A stretch of 64,000 nucleotides of DNA from Mytilinidion resinicola (GCF_010093595.1 NW_022985439.1:2045814-2109813), one strand, 5' to 3'. Shown: positions 12,301 through 22,763, numbered from the stretch's first letter. Translations and numbers: made by a program. Notes: a model not told the origin generated them from the sequence alone.

Positions 12301-12487
12301 TTATAGTGAACGTGCAGACGATGATATTCCATGGCTGGAGTCGGTTGTGGTTGATCAGGTATGCGACGCGTGAAGTCAGTGTTTTCGTCTTGCCCGATCC
12401 TGGAGGCGCCAGCACCTGGACGACGGAGGCCGGGTTGGTGACCGCACTCTTCTGCGCCGGATTGAGTCCATCGAGAAGAGCATCCAT
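9383..12487 (-). CDS. srs2: Srs2-type UvrD/PcrA-family DNA helicase
   Basis: Exon 1 (12487-9667) and exon 2 (9606-9383), joined by a phase-1 intron, encode 1014 residues. The start is the first in-frame ATG (MDALLDGLNPAQKSAV), where fungal Srs2 proteins begin; the frame is open a little further upstream without an ATG. All SF1A motifs are visible: APPGSGKTKT (I), CTFTIKAAREMKERI (Ia), VLIDEFQDTN (II), GDPDQSIYGFRSA (III), ENNYRSSG (IV), STIHAAKGLEWPVVF (V) and LLYVGMTRA (VI). The C-terminal third is Ser/Thr-rich and disordered. Srs2 is a 3'-5' helicase that strips Rad51 filaments and limits recombination. Unspliced, the protein would stop at GNGN; splicing adds a basic tail with LGMRRSLQGW. 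Confidence 0.93.
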
Positions 12488-12860
12488 AGGGGTCTGGGGT
12501 TCCGGCGCGAGGGGTGTGTCGGGGAGGTGTTGAAGTTGGGAGACGAAGTCGCACGTGCGTTTCGGCGCTAAGACTAGCAATTCACTAGTCGGAGCTTAGA
12601 TCCCACCTCATGTCATTCCTCCTGTCTGATTCGCGATGTCCTAGGCTTGACATTGCCTCTGGAGATCGGATCCCTACGTGAGGTCATCCTGACGGTGACA
12701 GGCAACCGTAAAATCCGACTATCTGATCATGTTCATTGCTCTCGTCTAAAGAACGACCCCCTGGACGTTACATCGCTTTCAGATATTTGATAACCATCTG
12801 AAGCAATCCTGATAGTAGCGGGGATGTAGTATATTGCTTCAGATTCCCCGTTTGACTTAG
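12488..12860. other. intergenic
   Basis: 5' flank of the helicase gene; no gene seen. It leads into the imperfect repeats that begin near 12861. Confidence 0.4.
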
Positions 12861-13290
12861 CATTCTATAAATGTTACATTACTCCTAGCTTTCTAGTGGG
12901 TAGGTAGGGCACTCCCAACGTTAGCATGCATGTGAAGGCTCAAATCACGTCCACTTGTTCGATTTCGCGTTCCTCAAGCGCTGTATCATCTCTAGCTCTC
13001 GAGTATCGAGGTAAGGCACTCCAGACGGTAGTAAGCAGGTAGGAAACTCCTGTTAGTCCCATCATTTCGATTTCAAGTCCTATAAATGTTACATCACCCC
13101 TATCTCCCAAGCCTCTAGGTAGGGTACTTCTGACGGCTACATGCATGTGGAAAAAAAACCTTAGATCCTGTTGTCTGAATTTGAACGTCACGTACCTGAC
13201 ATCACGTCCAACTCTCAGATGCATAGACAGGGCACCCCAGACGGTAACAAGCAGTTGGAAAACCCATGCCAATTTTAGTCTGGTTTTACC
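12861..13290. repeat. two imperfect copies of a roughly 215-bp repeat
   Basis: The sequence tataaatgttacatYac near 12866 recurs near 13083. Each copy is followed by a similar tctagtagggtagg...gcatgcatgtg segment. A second element, ggcactccagacggtagtaa near 13014, recurs near 13231 as ggcaccccagacggtaacaa. The offset is about 215 bases in both pairs, so this is a decayed tandem duplication. It contains no coding sequence that I trust. Confidence 0.75.
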
Positions 13291-13427
13291 TGTGTGAACA
13301 TTTACAACCCCGAAGTATGTGCTATCGAGCGAAAACGCGAACATTCATCGAAACGGAAGTACGGAGAAAAAAACAAAAGAAGTCCCCCTCCGCCTGCCGA
13401 AGACTACCATAGGGGGGCACCCAAACG

Positions 13428-14306
13428 CTATCCAAACAGCTCATCGAACAACTCCTCATCTTTCCGCTTCTTCTCCGTAATCTCCGTCTCCTTCCTCTCC
13501 TTCAACTCCTGCTCCTCCTTCGCCCTCTTTGCCCTCTCCTTCTCGATCTTCGCCTTCTCCTTAGCCCTCTTCATCTCATCCATCCCCTTGTTTCGACCCG
13601 AAGTGTCCGGAAGACCAGTCCTCATCCACGTGATGTTCTGCACGGCGCTGCTCTTGCCCCAGAGTCTCTCTGGCACGACACCAAGCACCGAGGACCCAGT
13701 CTTCTTCTTTTCAGTGGTGGTTGGGCTGTCCGCGTTGTCCAAGGCTCGCTTCATCCGAGCCGCCTGTGTATCTTCCTTCGACTCAACTTTGTGGACTATT
13801 CTGCCGAAACGCTTCTTCTCGCGCGCCTCTGTGGCCTTCTTGCCGGCCTCGAGTATCATCGGGTATTGCGACTTCTTCTTCTCCGACGGCGGTGTTGGGT
13901 GCGCGACCGGTCGACGTCGCATCGTGGCCGGGTCGGCGCGTTGTGGTGTGTTTGGCGAGGATGTCTTGACGCTCGTGGTTTTGGTGGGAGTTTTGGCGGA
14001 TGATTTGACCGATGCGGCATTCTTGTCGGGAGAGGACACGGTGGAGGAGGAAGGAGCGGGTAGCGCAGCAGCACGACTGCCAGCCTGCCGGTGACGCTTT
14101 GGAGAGGAGTTGTCGTCGGCTTGTAGGCAACGCTTGCGGGTGGCGGTACCGGCTGCTTCTTCGAGGCCGCCGCGTAGTGTCTCTCGCAGGCTCTTGAGGT
14201 CGGCCATGTTACGGAGCGGCAAGGTAGGAAGGGCGTCGTGCTCGCTCTTGGTGACGAGGCCGACGATGGGGTGTTCGACCATACGCATAGCGCAAGTGGA
14301 AGGCAT
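13428..14306 (-). CDS. basic coiled-coil protein, unknown function
   Basis: Single exon, 292 residues from the ATG at 14306 (MPSTCAMRMVEH). The frame continues upstream to 14378 without an ATG. The protein is Lys/Arg-rich and Ser/Thr-rich, with likely nuclear signals (KRCLQADD, SPKRHRQ, MRRRPVAHP). A strongly charged helical stretch of KERAKRAKEEQELKERKE type occupies the last 60 residues. The protein ends DEELFDELFG. Several short motifs (NITWMRTGLPDTSGRNKGMD) look like functional conserved segments rather than low complexity. No family is recognised. The gene lies in its own block between repeats and the next spacer. Confidence 0.7.
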   Translation of the reverse strand: MPSTCAMRMVEHPIVGLVTKSEHDALPTLPLRNMADLKSLRETLRGGLEEAAGTATRKRCLQADDNSSPKRHRQAGSRAAALPAPSSSTVSSPDKNAASVKSSAKTPTKTTSVKTSSPNTPQRADPATMRRRPVAHPTPPSEKKKSQYPMILEAGKKATEAREKKRFGRIVHKVESKEDTQAARMKRALDNADSPTTTEKKKTGSSVLGVVPERLWGKSSAVQNITWMRTGLPDTSGRNKGMDEMKRAKEKAKIEKERAKRAKEEQELKERKETEITEKKRKDEELFDELFG

Positions 14307-14970
14307 TTCTTGTCGTTTGGGTGTTTTGTAGTAGGCTTTGAGAGTGCGTGAGGGTTGCAAGAGCTGGGTTGTGGTCAAGAGTTGTGTGAGTGTATGCGGA
14401 AGCAGTCGAGCGAGGATTCCGCTGGTATTTTTATTGTTTTCAAATCATTAGAGCGCGCGAGGGGTCATCAGAGCGGTGGCTCGGCGTTGAGTTTCGCTGG
14501 TAGTACCAAGGTTGGCTGCGACTTCAAGTCTGGGAACCGGTACCGGTACCAACAACTCACAGACGAGGCGGGAAAGAGAACGAGGCTGGGCGATACGCAA
14601 CGATTGCAAGAGGCGCTCTGGTGGATGATCAAACCGGGAATTTGTGAAACTGCAATCGAAAGAATCGAAGGGTCCGGAGAGAGGGGTTGAGAAGGATGGC
14701 CAAATTTGAACGCTCTAATAATAGTTACCACGCGGCCAGTGGACCTTGAACCTAAGATTGGAAGTATGTTGACAAGTGCAGGCGTGCTTCCGCGACCGGC
14801 GATAACGAGAAAAGGCAACCTTGTGGGTGCTTGATTTGGAGTGCCGGTCAGCCCGATCGAATGAATTCATGAAGATACGGTTGCGCCAAAGGTAGACGAG
14901 ATATCGGCCAGAGCACCTATCCATCCTGCCACTGCCCATATACCCGCGAGAGTCTCTCGATGTGTCTAGC
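14307..14970. other. intergenic
   Basis: No gene recognised. Its start (14307-14378) continues the open frame of the upstream-strand gene but lacks an ATG. Confidence 0.4.
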
Positions 14971-15163
14971 ATGTCTTCAACTCATCAGCAGGAAGGCTCC
15001 GATTTGAACTTGTCTAATTATGCTGCACTACCGGACGCCGCAAATCAGGCACATCGTGAAGGTACGTAAAACTCGGGCATGATTCACACTTATTTGCTGA
15101 CGGCTCTGAATGATTACATAGAGGACTCAGGCTCTCTAGTCCCCTCCGCAAAGTTACCTTAAA
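14971..15163 (+). pseudogene. short two-exon ORF, probable gene relic
   Basis: An ATG at 14971 opens 30 codons (MSSTHQQEGSDLNL...) up to a good donor, G|GTACGT. A possible intron ends ACATAG near 15120. A second exon of about 14 codons then reaches TAA near 15161. A 40-residue acidic Ser-rich product is too short to name. It is followed directly by the decayed coding repeats at 15.2-15.6 kb and may be the N-terminus of the same dead gene. Confidence 0.25.
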
Positions 15164-15198
15164 GTATCAAAATGAGCAGGCCCGATTTACAGTCCTTG

Positions 15199-15640
15199 AT
15201 AATTGACATTGCACATCGAAAGTCTTCTATTACTGGAGCCCCCTGCCGGTGGCAGCGAGACGGAATTCATCATAACCCAGAGACTCGATATGAAGGCTGT
15301 TGACGAGTGCAAAAAGACTCAATTATCGCCAGATGTATCATGCGCAACGATCCTGATTTGCAAGTCTCAGGAAATCACATTGGTAGTCAATTCTTCCTGG
15401 CACTGGAGTTATCCCAGCGGTGGCAACGACAAGAAATTTTAACGCCCTACATACAATGCAAAGCCTTGAAAGAGTGTATTGAGCTTTTGAAGCTCGCTGG
15501 GGGCATTTTGCGACGCGCTTCTAATTCACAGGCTCTGGAAATTTACACTATTTGTCCAAAATGTCTTTGTGCTGGAGTCCTCCTAGCAGCGGCGGCACGC
15601 TAGAAATGCCAATGTCCCTAGAGAAGATATGAAGGTTCTG
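15199..15640 (+). repeat. three decayed copies of a roughly 170-bp coding-like repeat
   Basis: Three segments starting near 15213, 15378 and 15548 share a pattern equivalent to ctGGAGyccyccWgcRGyGGCAncG. In the best frames this reads HWSYPSGGND and CWSPPSSGGTLE; the first copy is off by one base (LLEPPAGGSE). The frames are broken by stops and shifts between copies, so this looks like a pseudogene of a tandem-repeat protein with a W-S-P-P-S-G-G core. The family is unknown. Confidence 0.45.
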
Positions 15641-15917
15641 AATATTCTTGTATCTCTTGCATGTAAGATTAGATAAGAGCACCCGGCAACTGACGATACA
15701 ACTACTACTACCGTCAAGGATACATCAGCTCCTCTTCGCTTTTCAGTTTCATCGCTCGGTATCTTTCCCATTCTTTTCAAGCTCTCCTTAGCGAAATTCT
15801 CCCTCAGACACAAACTTCCCGCGAACCTAGATCCAGCGCTTTCCGCCATGCCGGTTAGCATCCAGTCGTTGGAGCAGAGAGATGTGTAGACATGGGTCGC
15901 TGAGATGCGGAAAGTCC

Positions 15918-17531
15918 TCAAACTGTGGTCGGAGCGTATCTTTCGTTACATCTACTTATGTCCTCTTCAATCTTGGCCCAGGCTTGAGGCAGCAGGATCC
16001 CCGTCAACCAGTAGTTATCCCCGTAGTCCTTCCCAAGCACCACGACGACGTTTCTGACTGTCGGTCCCTGTCGCATCGATTGCGCGTGGTGAAAGACCAT
16101 AGTGCCGGGCGGGTTACTCCTCGAAGGCCCCGTCTCGCCAGCACGCACAAGCGCAGGGCTGAAATCAGCTGTTTTGAAGAAGTCGGCCCGGGTCCAGTTG
16201 GTGAAGGGCATCAACACGGCGTCAGGCTCACCACACAGTACTAACGCCGGATCGCTGCCCGACGTAGATCGCAGCTCGCGGAGGAAGGCCAAAACCTGAG
16301 CCTCTGTCGATTGTTCCATCAGATGGCGCCGGTTCTCCAAAGCGACGGGCCCTAGACTCGTTGCAATATCGGGAGTCAGAAACGTGAAGGCTGCCACCGC
16401 CATGTTCTGGACGTAAACGCCAGAAGTCTGGACCAGCGACGAGAGTCTGAAGCGCGCGTTGAGTGCGTGAACTACTGTCACCGGCCGTGGCTGCGGCAGG
16501 GAGGAAGCTACGGCGCGCACCGCCCAAGCCGTCAGCACATCGCCCTCGCTGATGAAGGGCCTCTCGCCATCCGTGGCAGGCAGCTCGCCTTGCGTCTGGC
16601 GTTGCAGCTCAGCTACTACCTTCTTTGGCAAGTAGATGGTGCGCGTCTCGACGACCTGGTTCCATAGCAGGTCCCAGGCAAAGCGCAGCCCGAACATGAA
16701 CATCGCCCACCCCCTCAGCCGCTTTCGCCCTACTTCGAACTCCTCCTGATCTTCCTTCTTCACGGGGTAATCTGCGGCTGCGCATATCGCGTCCTCTCGC
16801 ACACCAAGCAGGGGCGGCACTTCCGAGTCACGACCAGCTAGCACTAGGGACCAACCGCGCAGAAGGGCCTGCTGGCCCATGACATCCATAAGCGTGTGTG
16901 GCCACGAGAGAGCCACGAGTGTCGCATCGTCGAACGAAGTGACATGAAGCGACAGCTGGGGCGTATCCCGGTATTGGCAGATGAAGTCCTCGAGCGTTTC
17001 GGGTGCATCTGCCCGAGCCGCAAAGATTCGGAAACCCGGAGGCCAGGCTGAATTGATGGGCCATCGGTGGCTCTAGGGAGCGTCTTTGCTAGCGAATGGG
17101 ATTCGATATTCATGTCTAAGGCCTGGTGGGTGTACGACACGGCTGGACGTTCCGCGGTGAAGGGCCGCGGCACATGAATCTCCAGCTTTCCATCCTCCTG
17201 GCGAGTGTGAGTCAGTAACGTATCCGAAATTAAGAAGAGCTATGGACAAGTCGCGTATAATCCAAGTGAGAGAAGGTATTCAAACCTTTAGCCTCAGCCG
17301 GCCACCGACCTTCCTCCAGTCCCCAATATCCAGCAGTTTCGAAAGTGAGGCATGTAGCTTGTCTGCATCTAGTACGTCGTTGAAGCGCAACGTCCATGTA
17401 ACGACGATGTTCCGGAGCGTCTTGGTGTCGTCCAGCATGTGAACCGGATAGACGTCGTCATTGTCGCTATTTAATAACGGCGTTGGATCCCTTGCGGGAG
17501 ACGCTCTAAACAGGCGCATTAAGGCGGCCAT
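15918..17531 (-). pseudogene. BAHD-type acyltransferase (trichothecene acetyltransferase-like), frameshifted
   Basis: Exon 1 is 17531-17286 (MAALMRLF..., a short basic start, then PVHMLDDTKTLRNIVVTW). A phase-0 intron (17285-17198, donor GTTTGA) leads to an exon encoding EDGKLEIHVPRPFTAERPAV. The HXXXD catalytic motif of the transferase family is intact (SWPHTLMDVMG). The C-terminal part runs to 15918. Between IQPG and FRIFAARADAPETLE (around 17025-17050) the frame moves in a way that needs one extra base. No intron fits there. As written, the product would stop shortly after residue 130. Family members move acyl groups from acyl-CoA to secondary-metabolite alcohols. It is either a recent pseudogene or a base-calling error. 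Confidence 0.8.
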
Positions 17532-17770
17532 CTTTTTGACTTTGAACCCGTCCGGAATGGAGGATTGGACCCTTCATATGTCTGCCGGTGGCCGGCGTCT
17601 TCTATTTCTATCTTCGAGGTTGATAGTCAAATAGATAGGGGTTCGCTTAAAGAACTCTAAATAGTAGCCAATCGAAGAGAACGGTTCCAAGCCAATCTCC
17701 TACACTAATTTCCACAGAATCGATCCCTCCAGCCTATTTTAACTTTATTCTTCCTAAAATCTTCTCAGAA
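17532..17770. other. intergenic
   Basis: AT-rich 5' flank of the acyltransferase; nothing recognised. Confidence 0.4.
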
Positions 17771-18088
17771 TTACCTTATATCTGTCGAGTAACCACTAGC
17801 TCTTCCCCTAGTTCTACCAATGTAAATGATCCATAGGACTCTCATACGCCTTCGAACCTCAAGCAAGACAAGGATTGCATAGAGTGCTATACATCCCCAA
17901 CCTTTTACGCCATAGGCAGACTGAAACGAAGGCACTGGATGACCGTATGAGATTGTCCCAAATGTCCCTCTCCACGGCGATGACGGCAAGCTGAATTCCC
18001 ATCTCTCGGGAACGTCGTGCGCGTCATCGTCGGCATGGCCATGAAGGATAAGAATATATCTTTCTTGCGCATCCACTGAAAACTGCAT
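17771..18088 (-). CDS. hypothetical small protein, doubtful
   Basis: An ATG-initiated single-exon frame of 105 residues. It starts MQFSVDAQERYILILHG, with one hydrophobic stretch near residues 65-80 (GCIALYAILVLLEV) followed by a basic tail. No family is recognised and there is no independent support. It could be a chance frame between the acyltransferase and the next gene. Confidence 0.25.
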   Translation of the reverse strand: MQFSVDAQERYILILHGHADDDAHDVPERWEFSLPSSPWRGTFGTISYGHPVPSFQSAYGVKGWGCIALYAILVLLEVRRRMRVLWIIYIGRTRGRASGYSTDIR

Positions 18089-18258
18089 TCTGCGGCCGCG
18101 TCATCCTATTGTCTTCCATGGAAATGGTGGTTTGGGCCACAGATATGCTCTATAATTACATAACCTGGACTATCTTGATTCGTCTCACAGCCCCATTATG
18201 TATAATCTATCATGTCCAGCCAAGACGAATGAAGTAAGTGGCTAGAGACGTTTCCGAG

Positions 18259-18757
18259 CTAATGACCTTCACGGTCGTCGACTAAACCTGGATTGGCCAT
18301 AAAGGCCTCAAGCTCCGCAGCAACACGTCCCTCTTCTGCAGAGACGACGAGGTGATCATGGTAACCAAATGGAACCCTATCACACGTATCAGCTACTCGA
18401 ACATGCTCGAAGATGACTGTCTACTCACTCATTCTCAGAGAGAACACCATAGAAGTCCAGCCCCACGCCAGGCATCATTGACACCTCCTCGACCTTCACG
18501 TCAAAAGACGACCGTTGGGTGCTAGAGGTTGGATAAAAGTGCAAAGTCCCGGTGAACGTTCCCTCATCAGTGACAGTGCACTGATCATTTAGTAGCCAGC
18601 ATTCCTTTGGCAGGAAATCCTGATGCCTTTGAGCAGCGAGGTTGGCGCTCGCCTTGGTGGCATAGGTAGCGACGATACGCGTGCGACCCTCTCTAAACGA
18701 TGGGTGCTTGTGGTCGGTCGTTGTGAGTAGGTAGACGGAGTTGATTGGGGAATGCAT
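18259..18757 (-). CDS. hypothetical protein, two exons
   Basis: Exon 1 (18757-18429) and exon 2 (18376-18259) are joined by a phase-2 intron with donor GA|GTGAGT and acceptor ATAG. The product is 148 residues, starting MHSPINSVYLLTTTDHKH. The frame is open eight codons further upstream but without an ATG. Splicing avoids a stop inside the donor and adds VPFGYHDHLVVSAEEGRV plus a short acidic tail, which makes the model credible. The sequence is beta-rich (TGTLHFYPTSS, FDVKVEEVSMM) and shows no signal peptide or membrane segment. The family is not recognised. The gene is transcribed away from the carbamoylase-racemase gene. Confidence 0.6.
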
Positions 18758-19432
18758 CGGAGAGACGGAATTAATGGACAAGTTGGGGGTGAGGACGAAG
18801 AACGAGGGATTTGGGTCAGCTTGGCGAGCGAAGATGGGGGTTCAAATAGGCTGGCTTTGATCGGCCGGCCATTATGACGTCGAGAGGTTCGTGAGGATTC
18901 TGCTGATGCTCTGATGGTGTTGAGGTTCGAGGGAACTGCGTCTGCATCTCCAGCAGTCCTTTACCTTACCCAGTACCCGTGGGGTCCCGAATTCACGCTA
19001 GCAATTCACGCTAGCAACGCCTGATCACATGATAGCTCCATCGCTTTTCCTTCAACGTCTGGAGCTATCTATGCAAGTGTCTATACCACACACTACCTCT
19101 TCAGGGCTTGCTAGCTGCCTCGTTTAGATGGGTCTTAATACTCATCACCTCCTGGGACCTGGAAATCACGGTAGATGTATACCTCAATCGGGTATAGCTG
19201 TGGACAAATAATATCATCCTTCTCAGATAAGAGACCGAGTCGGATGTGCCGTCTGTCCCGCCGTTATCTCCACCTACCGACGTTTCATGCCCCTTCAACT
19301 AATTGTTGACACATAATCCGCCATCATGCGGACCATCATGTTCCGACGGGTTTTGATCCCATATACTCATGTGGACAAAGGTCTCCCCAAGGGACAGTGC
19401 TGCCATCAGAGCTCCTGTCCTCCTTGATTAGC
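18758..19432. other. intergenic between divergent genes
   Basis: A short tandem gaattcacgctagcaattcacgctagcaa lies near 18989-19018. Nothing else recognised. Confidence 0.5.
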
Positions 19433-21326
19433 ATGCCTCGCATCGTCCGCATTGCCGCAGCACAAGTCGGCGCCGTCCATATCTGGAGCAAGAGACTAGA
19501 CACCTTGAAACGCCTATTAAAGCTCCTAGACGATGCAGCATCACGAGGAGCACAGGTTGTGCTCTTCCCAGAAACCACGTTGACAACATTCTTCCCCCGG
19601 TACTTTTTCTCCGATGACGCCGAGCTCGAATCGTTCTTCGAGCACGGCGATATCATCACCGCATCGAACACTAAACCGCTATTTGACAAAGCGAAAAACC
19701 TGGCCGTCGACATCATCCTCGGATTCGCAGAAGCTACCGACGATGGAGAGCACTTCAACACCCAAGTCTACTATCATGCCAAGTTTGGATCGATAATGTC
19801 CAGATACCGAAAGGTGCATCTTCCCGGAGATTATGAGCCTTTCAGTGATCCAGACGCCACGAATCAGTTGGAGAAGAGGTATTTTAAGCCTGGAAATCTG
19901 GGCTTTGAGGCATTCAGAGTCCCAGACCTGACCACGGTGACGCCCGAGCGAGGTGAACCGATCTTTGGGCAGATGATCTGCAATGACCGCCGATGGGCAG
20001 AAGCATGGCGCGTTCTAGGTCTTCAAGGTGTGGAAGTTGTCTTTTGCGGTGTGAGTAATGGCGTTTTGATCGTAATTACATAAGACAGAAGCTAATCTCA
20101 GGACATAGTACAACACTACTGGGTTCGCTCCCCATATGTGGGGAAGTTCAAAGACTCAAGATCCTAAAGAGGCTGAGGCAATGGCTTACTTCCATCACAA
20201 ACTCGTGATGCAGACTCATGGCCACACAAATTCTTGCTTCTCCGTTTCCGCTGCCCGGTGTGGCATGGACGATGAGAAATACGGTTTGATTGCTGGATCC
20301 CTTATCACAGACCCCCAAGGACGTGTGCTGGCCAAGAGCAAAACCACAGAGGATGAAATCATCATAGCAGACTGTGACTTGGATCTGTGCCAGCAAGGAA
20401 AGACCAGGACGTTTGACTTCGCCAGACATCGGCGCATCGAACATTACGGCAGGATCGCAAATCAGACGGGCGTCATTGAGCCTCCTCGTCTATCTTCCCT
20501 CACGCTTAACGGATCAGCACCTATGATCAACGACGATGTGGCTTTAGTAAATACCCTCCCAAAAGTATCCGGCCCAGCATTTACCAAAATTATTCGCATC
20601 CTGCTTTGCAACCCTAACTCCACTGCGTCTATAACCACCTCATGCCTCGCTATGGTAGCATCCGCTCTTCCCCCTGATGTCTCCGTATACGGCTTTACTG
20701 CACCCACGCCCGCTCCAACGGCAATCGAAGGAAACTTTGACAGTATCATGTCCGCTGCCGCATCTGCTCGTGCCATCATTCCAATCGCGGATCGGTACGA
20801 CGCGTTCCTCGTGGCCTGCTACAGTGATCACGCACTGATCAACATGCTTCGTAAAGAGCTGAGCCAGCCTGTCATTGGCATTATGGAAGCATCATTTTTC
20901 GCAGCGCGCACTCTTGGGGATAGGTTTGGGATAATCTCAACGAGCCAGCGTTCCAAGCTCATGCACGAAGACTCCATCCGGCATTTTGGATTGGATGCAT
21001 TCTGCGCCGGTGCCAAGAGCTGTGATCTAGGGGCTCTAGAGCTGGAGTCAAAGCCTGAGAAGGAGGTACTAAGCGTGATGTGCGCTGTAGCGAAAGAGTT
21101 AGTTGCTGATGGTGCGGACGTCCTTACGCTGGGATACGCTGGAATGACGAAGCTGAAGCCTGCTATTGAGGAGGCAGTGGGCGAGGATGTGCAGGTCGTC
21201 GATGGCGTAGTTGCAGGAGTGCAACATCTGATCGGGTTGGTGAGGATGGGAAGCAAGACCGCGAAGGCCGGTATGTATGAAAGCTCAGCGGTTGGGAGAA
21301 AGGCGAGGGGGCAGGAGCACTACTAA
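19433..21326 (+). CDS. fused N-carbamoyl-D-amino-acid amidohydrolase and hydantoin-racemase-like protein
   Basis: Exon 1 (19433-20050) and exon 2 (20109-21326), with a phase-0 intron of 58 nt, encode 611 residues. Start ATG gives MPRIVRIAAAQVG, the usual beginning of this nitrilase branch. Residues 1 to about 320 are a carbon-nitrogen hydrolase. The triad is Glu47 (FPETT), Lys127 (YRKVHLPG) and Cys183 (MICNDRRW); the last motif plus CGYNTTG and FDFARHRRIEHYG are typical of D-carbamoylase. From about residue 363 (IIRILLCNPNSTAS) to the end is an Asp/Glu/hydantoin racemase fold. It keeps the first catalytic cysteine (Cys443, ACYSDH) but has Tyr549 (LGYAGM) where the family has Cys. The two activities are consecutive in hydantoin breakdown, so the fusion is logical, but the racemase half may be inactive or altered. 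Confidence 0.9.
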
Positions 21327-21603
21327 AGATAAATATCTCCCCGAATCTCTTTGGTTCAGTATCGGGACACTGATCAGATAACCACTTCAATCATGCGTTC
21401 TTCCTAATCCAGCAAGGCAGTGTATCCACAACCTAGCAGCCCGACCACAAAGTATCGAGGTCTCTTTATCTTCCGTTACTCTCATGATTATCAATTCACT
21501 CCCCGTCCATCTTCCACCTCGCTTTAGCTTCACCCTCACTTTTCACCTACACGCTTGCTAGGCAGCCACTTGCCGCACGTGGCTAGCGGTAGGTAAATTA
21601 GCT
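21327..21603. other. intergenic
   Basis: 3' flank of the fusion gene; no gene seen. Confidence 0.4.
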
Positions 21604-21610
21604 TATATAA
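21604..21610 (+). promoter_or_regulatory. TATA-like box of gene A
   Basis: TATATAA lies about 155 bases before the ATG of gene A, in a spacer with C/T-rich tracts nearer the start. Position and sequence suit a core promoter; there is no other evidence. Confidence 0.35.
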
Positions 21611-21765
21611 GGCTATCACCTGCTGCTCATTAAGCTGCACCTTTCTTTCTCTACAACCCATTCCCTTCTTCCTACACTAGGCAAGCTCGCCGATCAACAT
21701 CACTTTATCCTAGGGACAAATCTCTCCAATCGAAAAGGTACTCGGTTTTCCCAGCTTAAGCTAAG

Positions 21766-22394
21766 ATGTTGTGCATCACTAACACGAGTCAGAATACCAA
21801 CCAAGCTCCAGCTTCTATCTCCGTGACCGCAACTTCCGGGATGGACAATGACGAGAATCTTGCAGATCTGGGGGAAGAATCCCGGAAGCTGGTTCATGAT
21901 GCTCTGGCAGCAGCTGGAATCTCCCGTTCTCACGGGTTGTTCCTGTTCGGCTTGTGCGCGACTCATCATCCTATTGGTATTCTTGTCGCAGACCGGGAAG
22001 AACACCGTGTTATATTTGCCACAAACAACGGATGTTACTATGTATACCCTATCCGTAAAGGGAAGTCGACTTATTGAGTATCGTGAGACCAAAATTAACA
22101 AAGTAAACAGGAACAGCGGAGTACCGGGTTCAAGGAGCCAACAAGACGAACCATAAGATTGACTTATCGAATGGCTCAAGCCGGAACAACCACAGATTCC
22201 GCTTCTGGGTAGCCCCAAGGCCTAAGCGTACCAAGTACACAGCCCTCCCTGAATACCACGAAGATCAAGCGCAGCACAATGGTCGAATTTTGGAAGACTT
22301 TCTTACAGCCATCAGAGCCTCACGAGAGGACAAGAAGGATGAAGACACCGACGTTGAGAACGCCGAAGATGAAGAGGGCGAGGTCGAAGATTAA
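21766..22394 (+). CDS. cluster gene A: unknown protein with a C-terminal domain shared with genes B and C
   Basis: Exon 1 (21766-22054) and exon 2 (22111-22394), joined by a 56-nt phase-1 intron (GTAAAG...ATTAAC...ACAG), give 190 residues. The start is Ser/Thr-rich and disordered. A folded-looking region begins at HGLFLFGLCATHH and continues with GILVADREEHRVIFATNN, then after the intron RFRFWVAPRPKR and a helix GRILEDFLTAIRASRED. It ends in an acidic tail (EDEEGEVED). The strand-rich core followed by one helix is compatible with a PH-like fold, by inference only. Gene B shows the same order (GLFFFACKG, ELRFRICVLPKP, LQHFLDDVTGVLRKD) and a phase-1 intron at the same place. No known family is recognised, and there is no signal peptide. 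Confidence 0.72.
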
Positions 22395-22763
22395 GGAGAA
22401 GCTTGACGAGCTTCCACAACCTTTCCCGTTCACTTCCATACTCTCTCGGATTCCTCTATCATACCATCCAACGAGCCCCCGGCTAACCTTGCTTCAATTT
22501 CCCTCGATCAATCAAACTCCCCCAACTCCCAAAAGCTTTCACTTGATGCACAAGTTCCTTCAGAATTTCTCATAACCCAAGCTTTCGACTCAAATGCATT
22601 CCAATTCCCAAATTTCGGCAAGTCAGACTTCCTCAGACTCCCATATCCTCAGCACCCACTGGTCGGATCTTTACTATTCGGCAGTATCGGCGATTCCTCA
22701 TCCTTCTCTGCTTTTGATCTGCCTTTCATTTTTCTTTCAATAATTAGTCATAACTCAAAATGA
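22395..22763 (+). other. open frame after the gene A stop, interrupted by two stops
   Basis: The frame of gene A continues past TAA (22392-22394) and TGA (22404-22406), then stays open for 119 codons to 22763. It has a biased Ser/Pro/Asn/Leu composition (EPPANLASISLDQSN, NAFQFPNFGKSDFL). A similar patch occurs near 26460-26650 (PPASNLHPVHLT, SANFISTHDFF). Either it is an eroded C-terminal tail or a chance open frame. Both stops could come from CAA or CGA by one C-to-T change. Confidence 0.4.

Noticed and set aside
13294..14094. 266-codon plus-strand frame
   Set aside because: Antisense to the basic coiled-coil protein; Ser/Phe-rich shadow of Lys/Glu codons.
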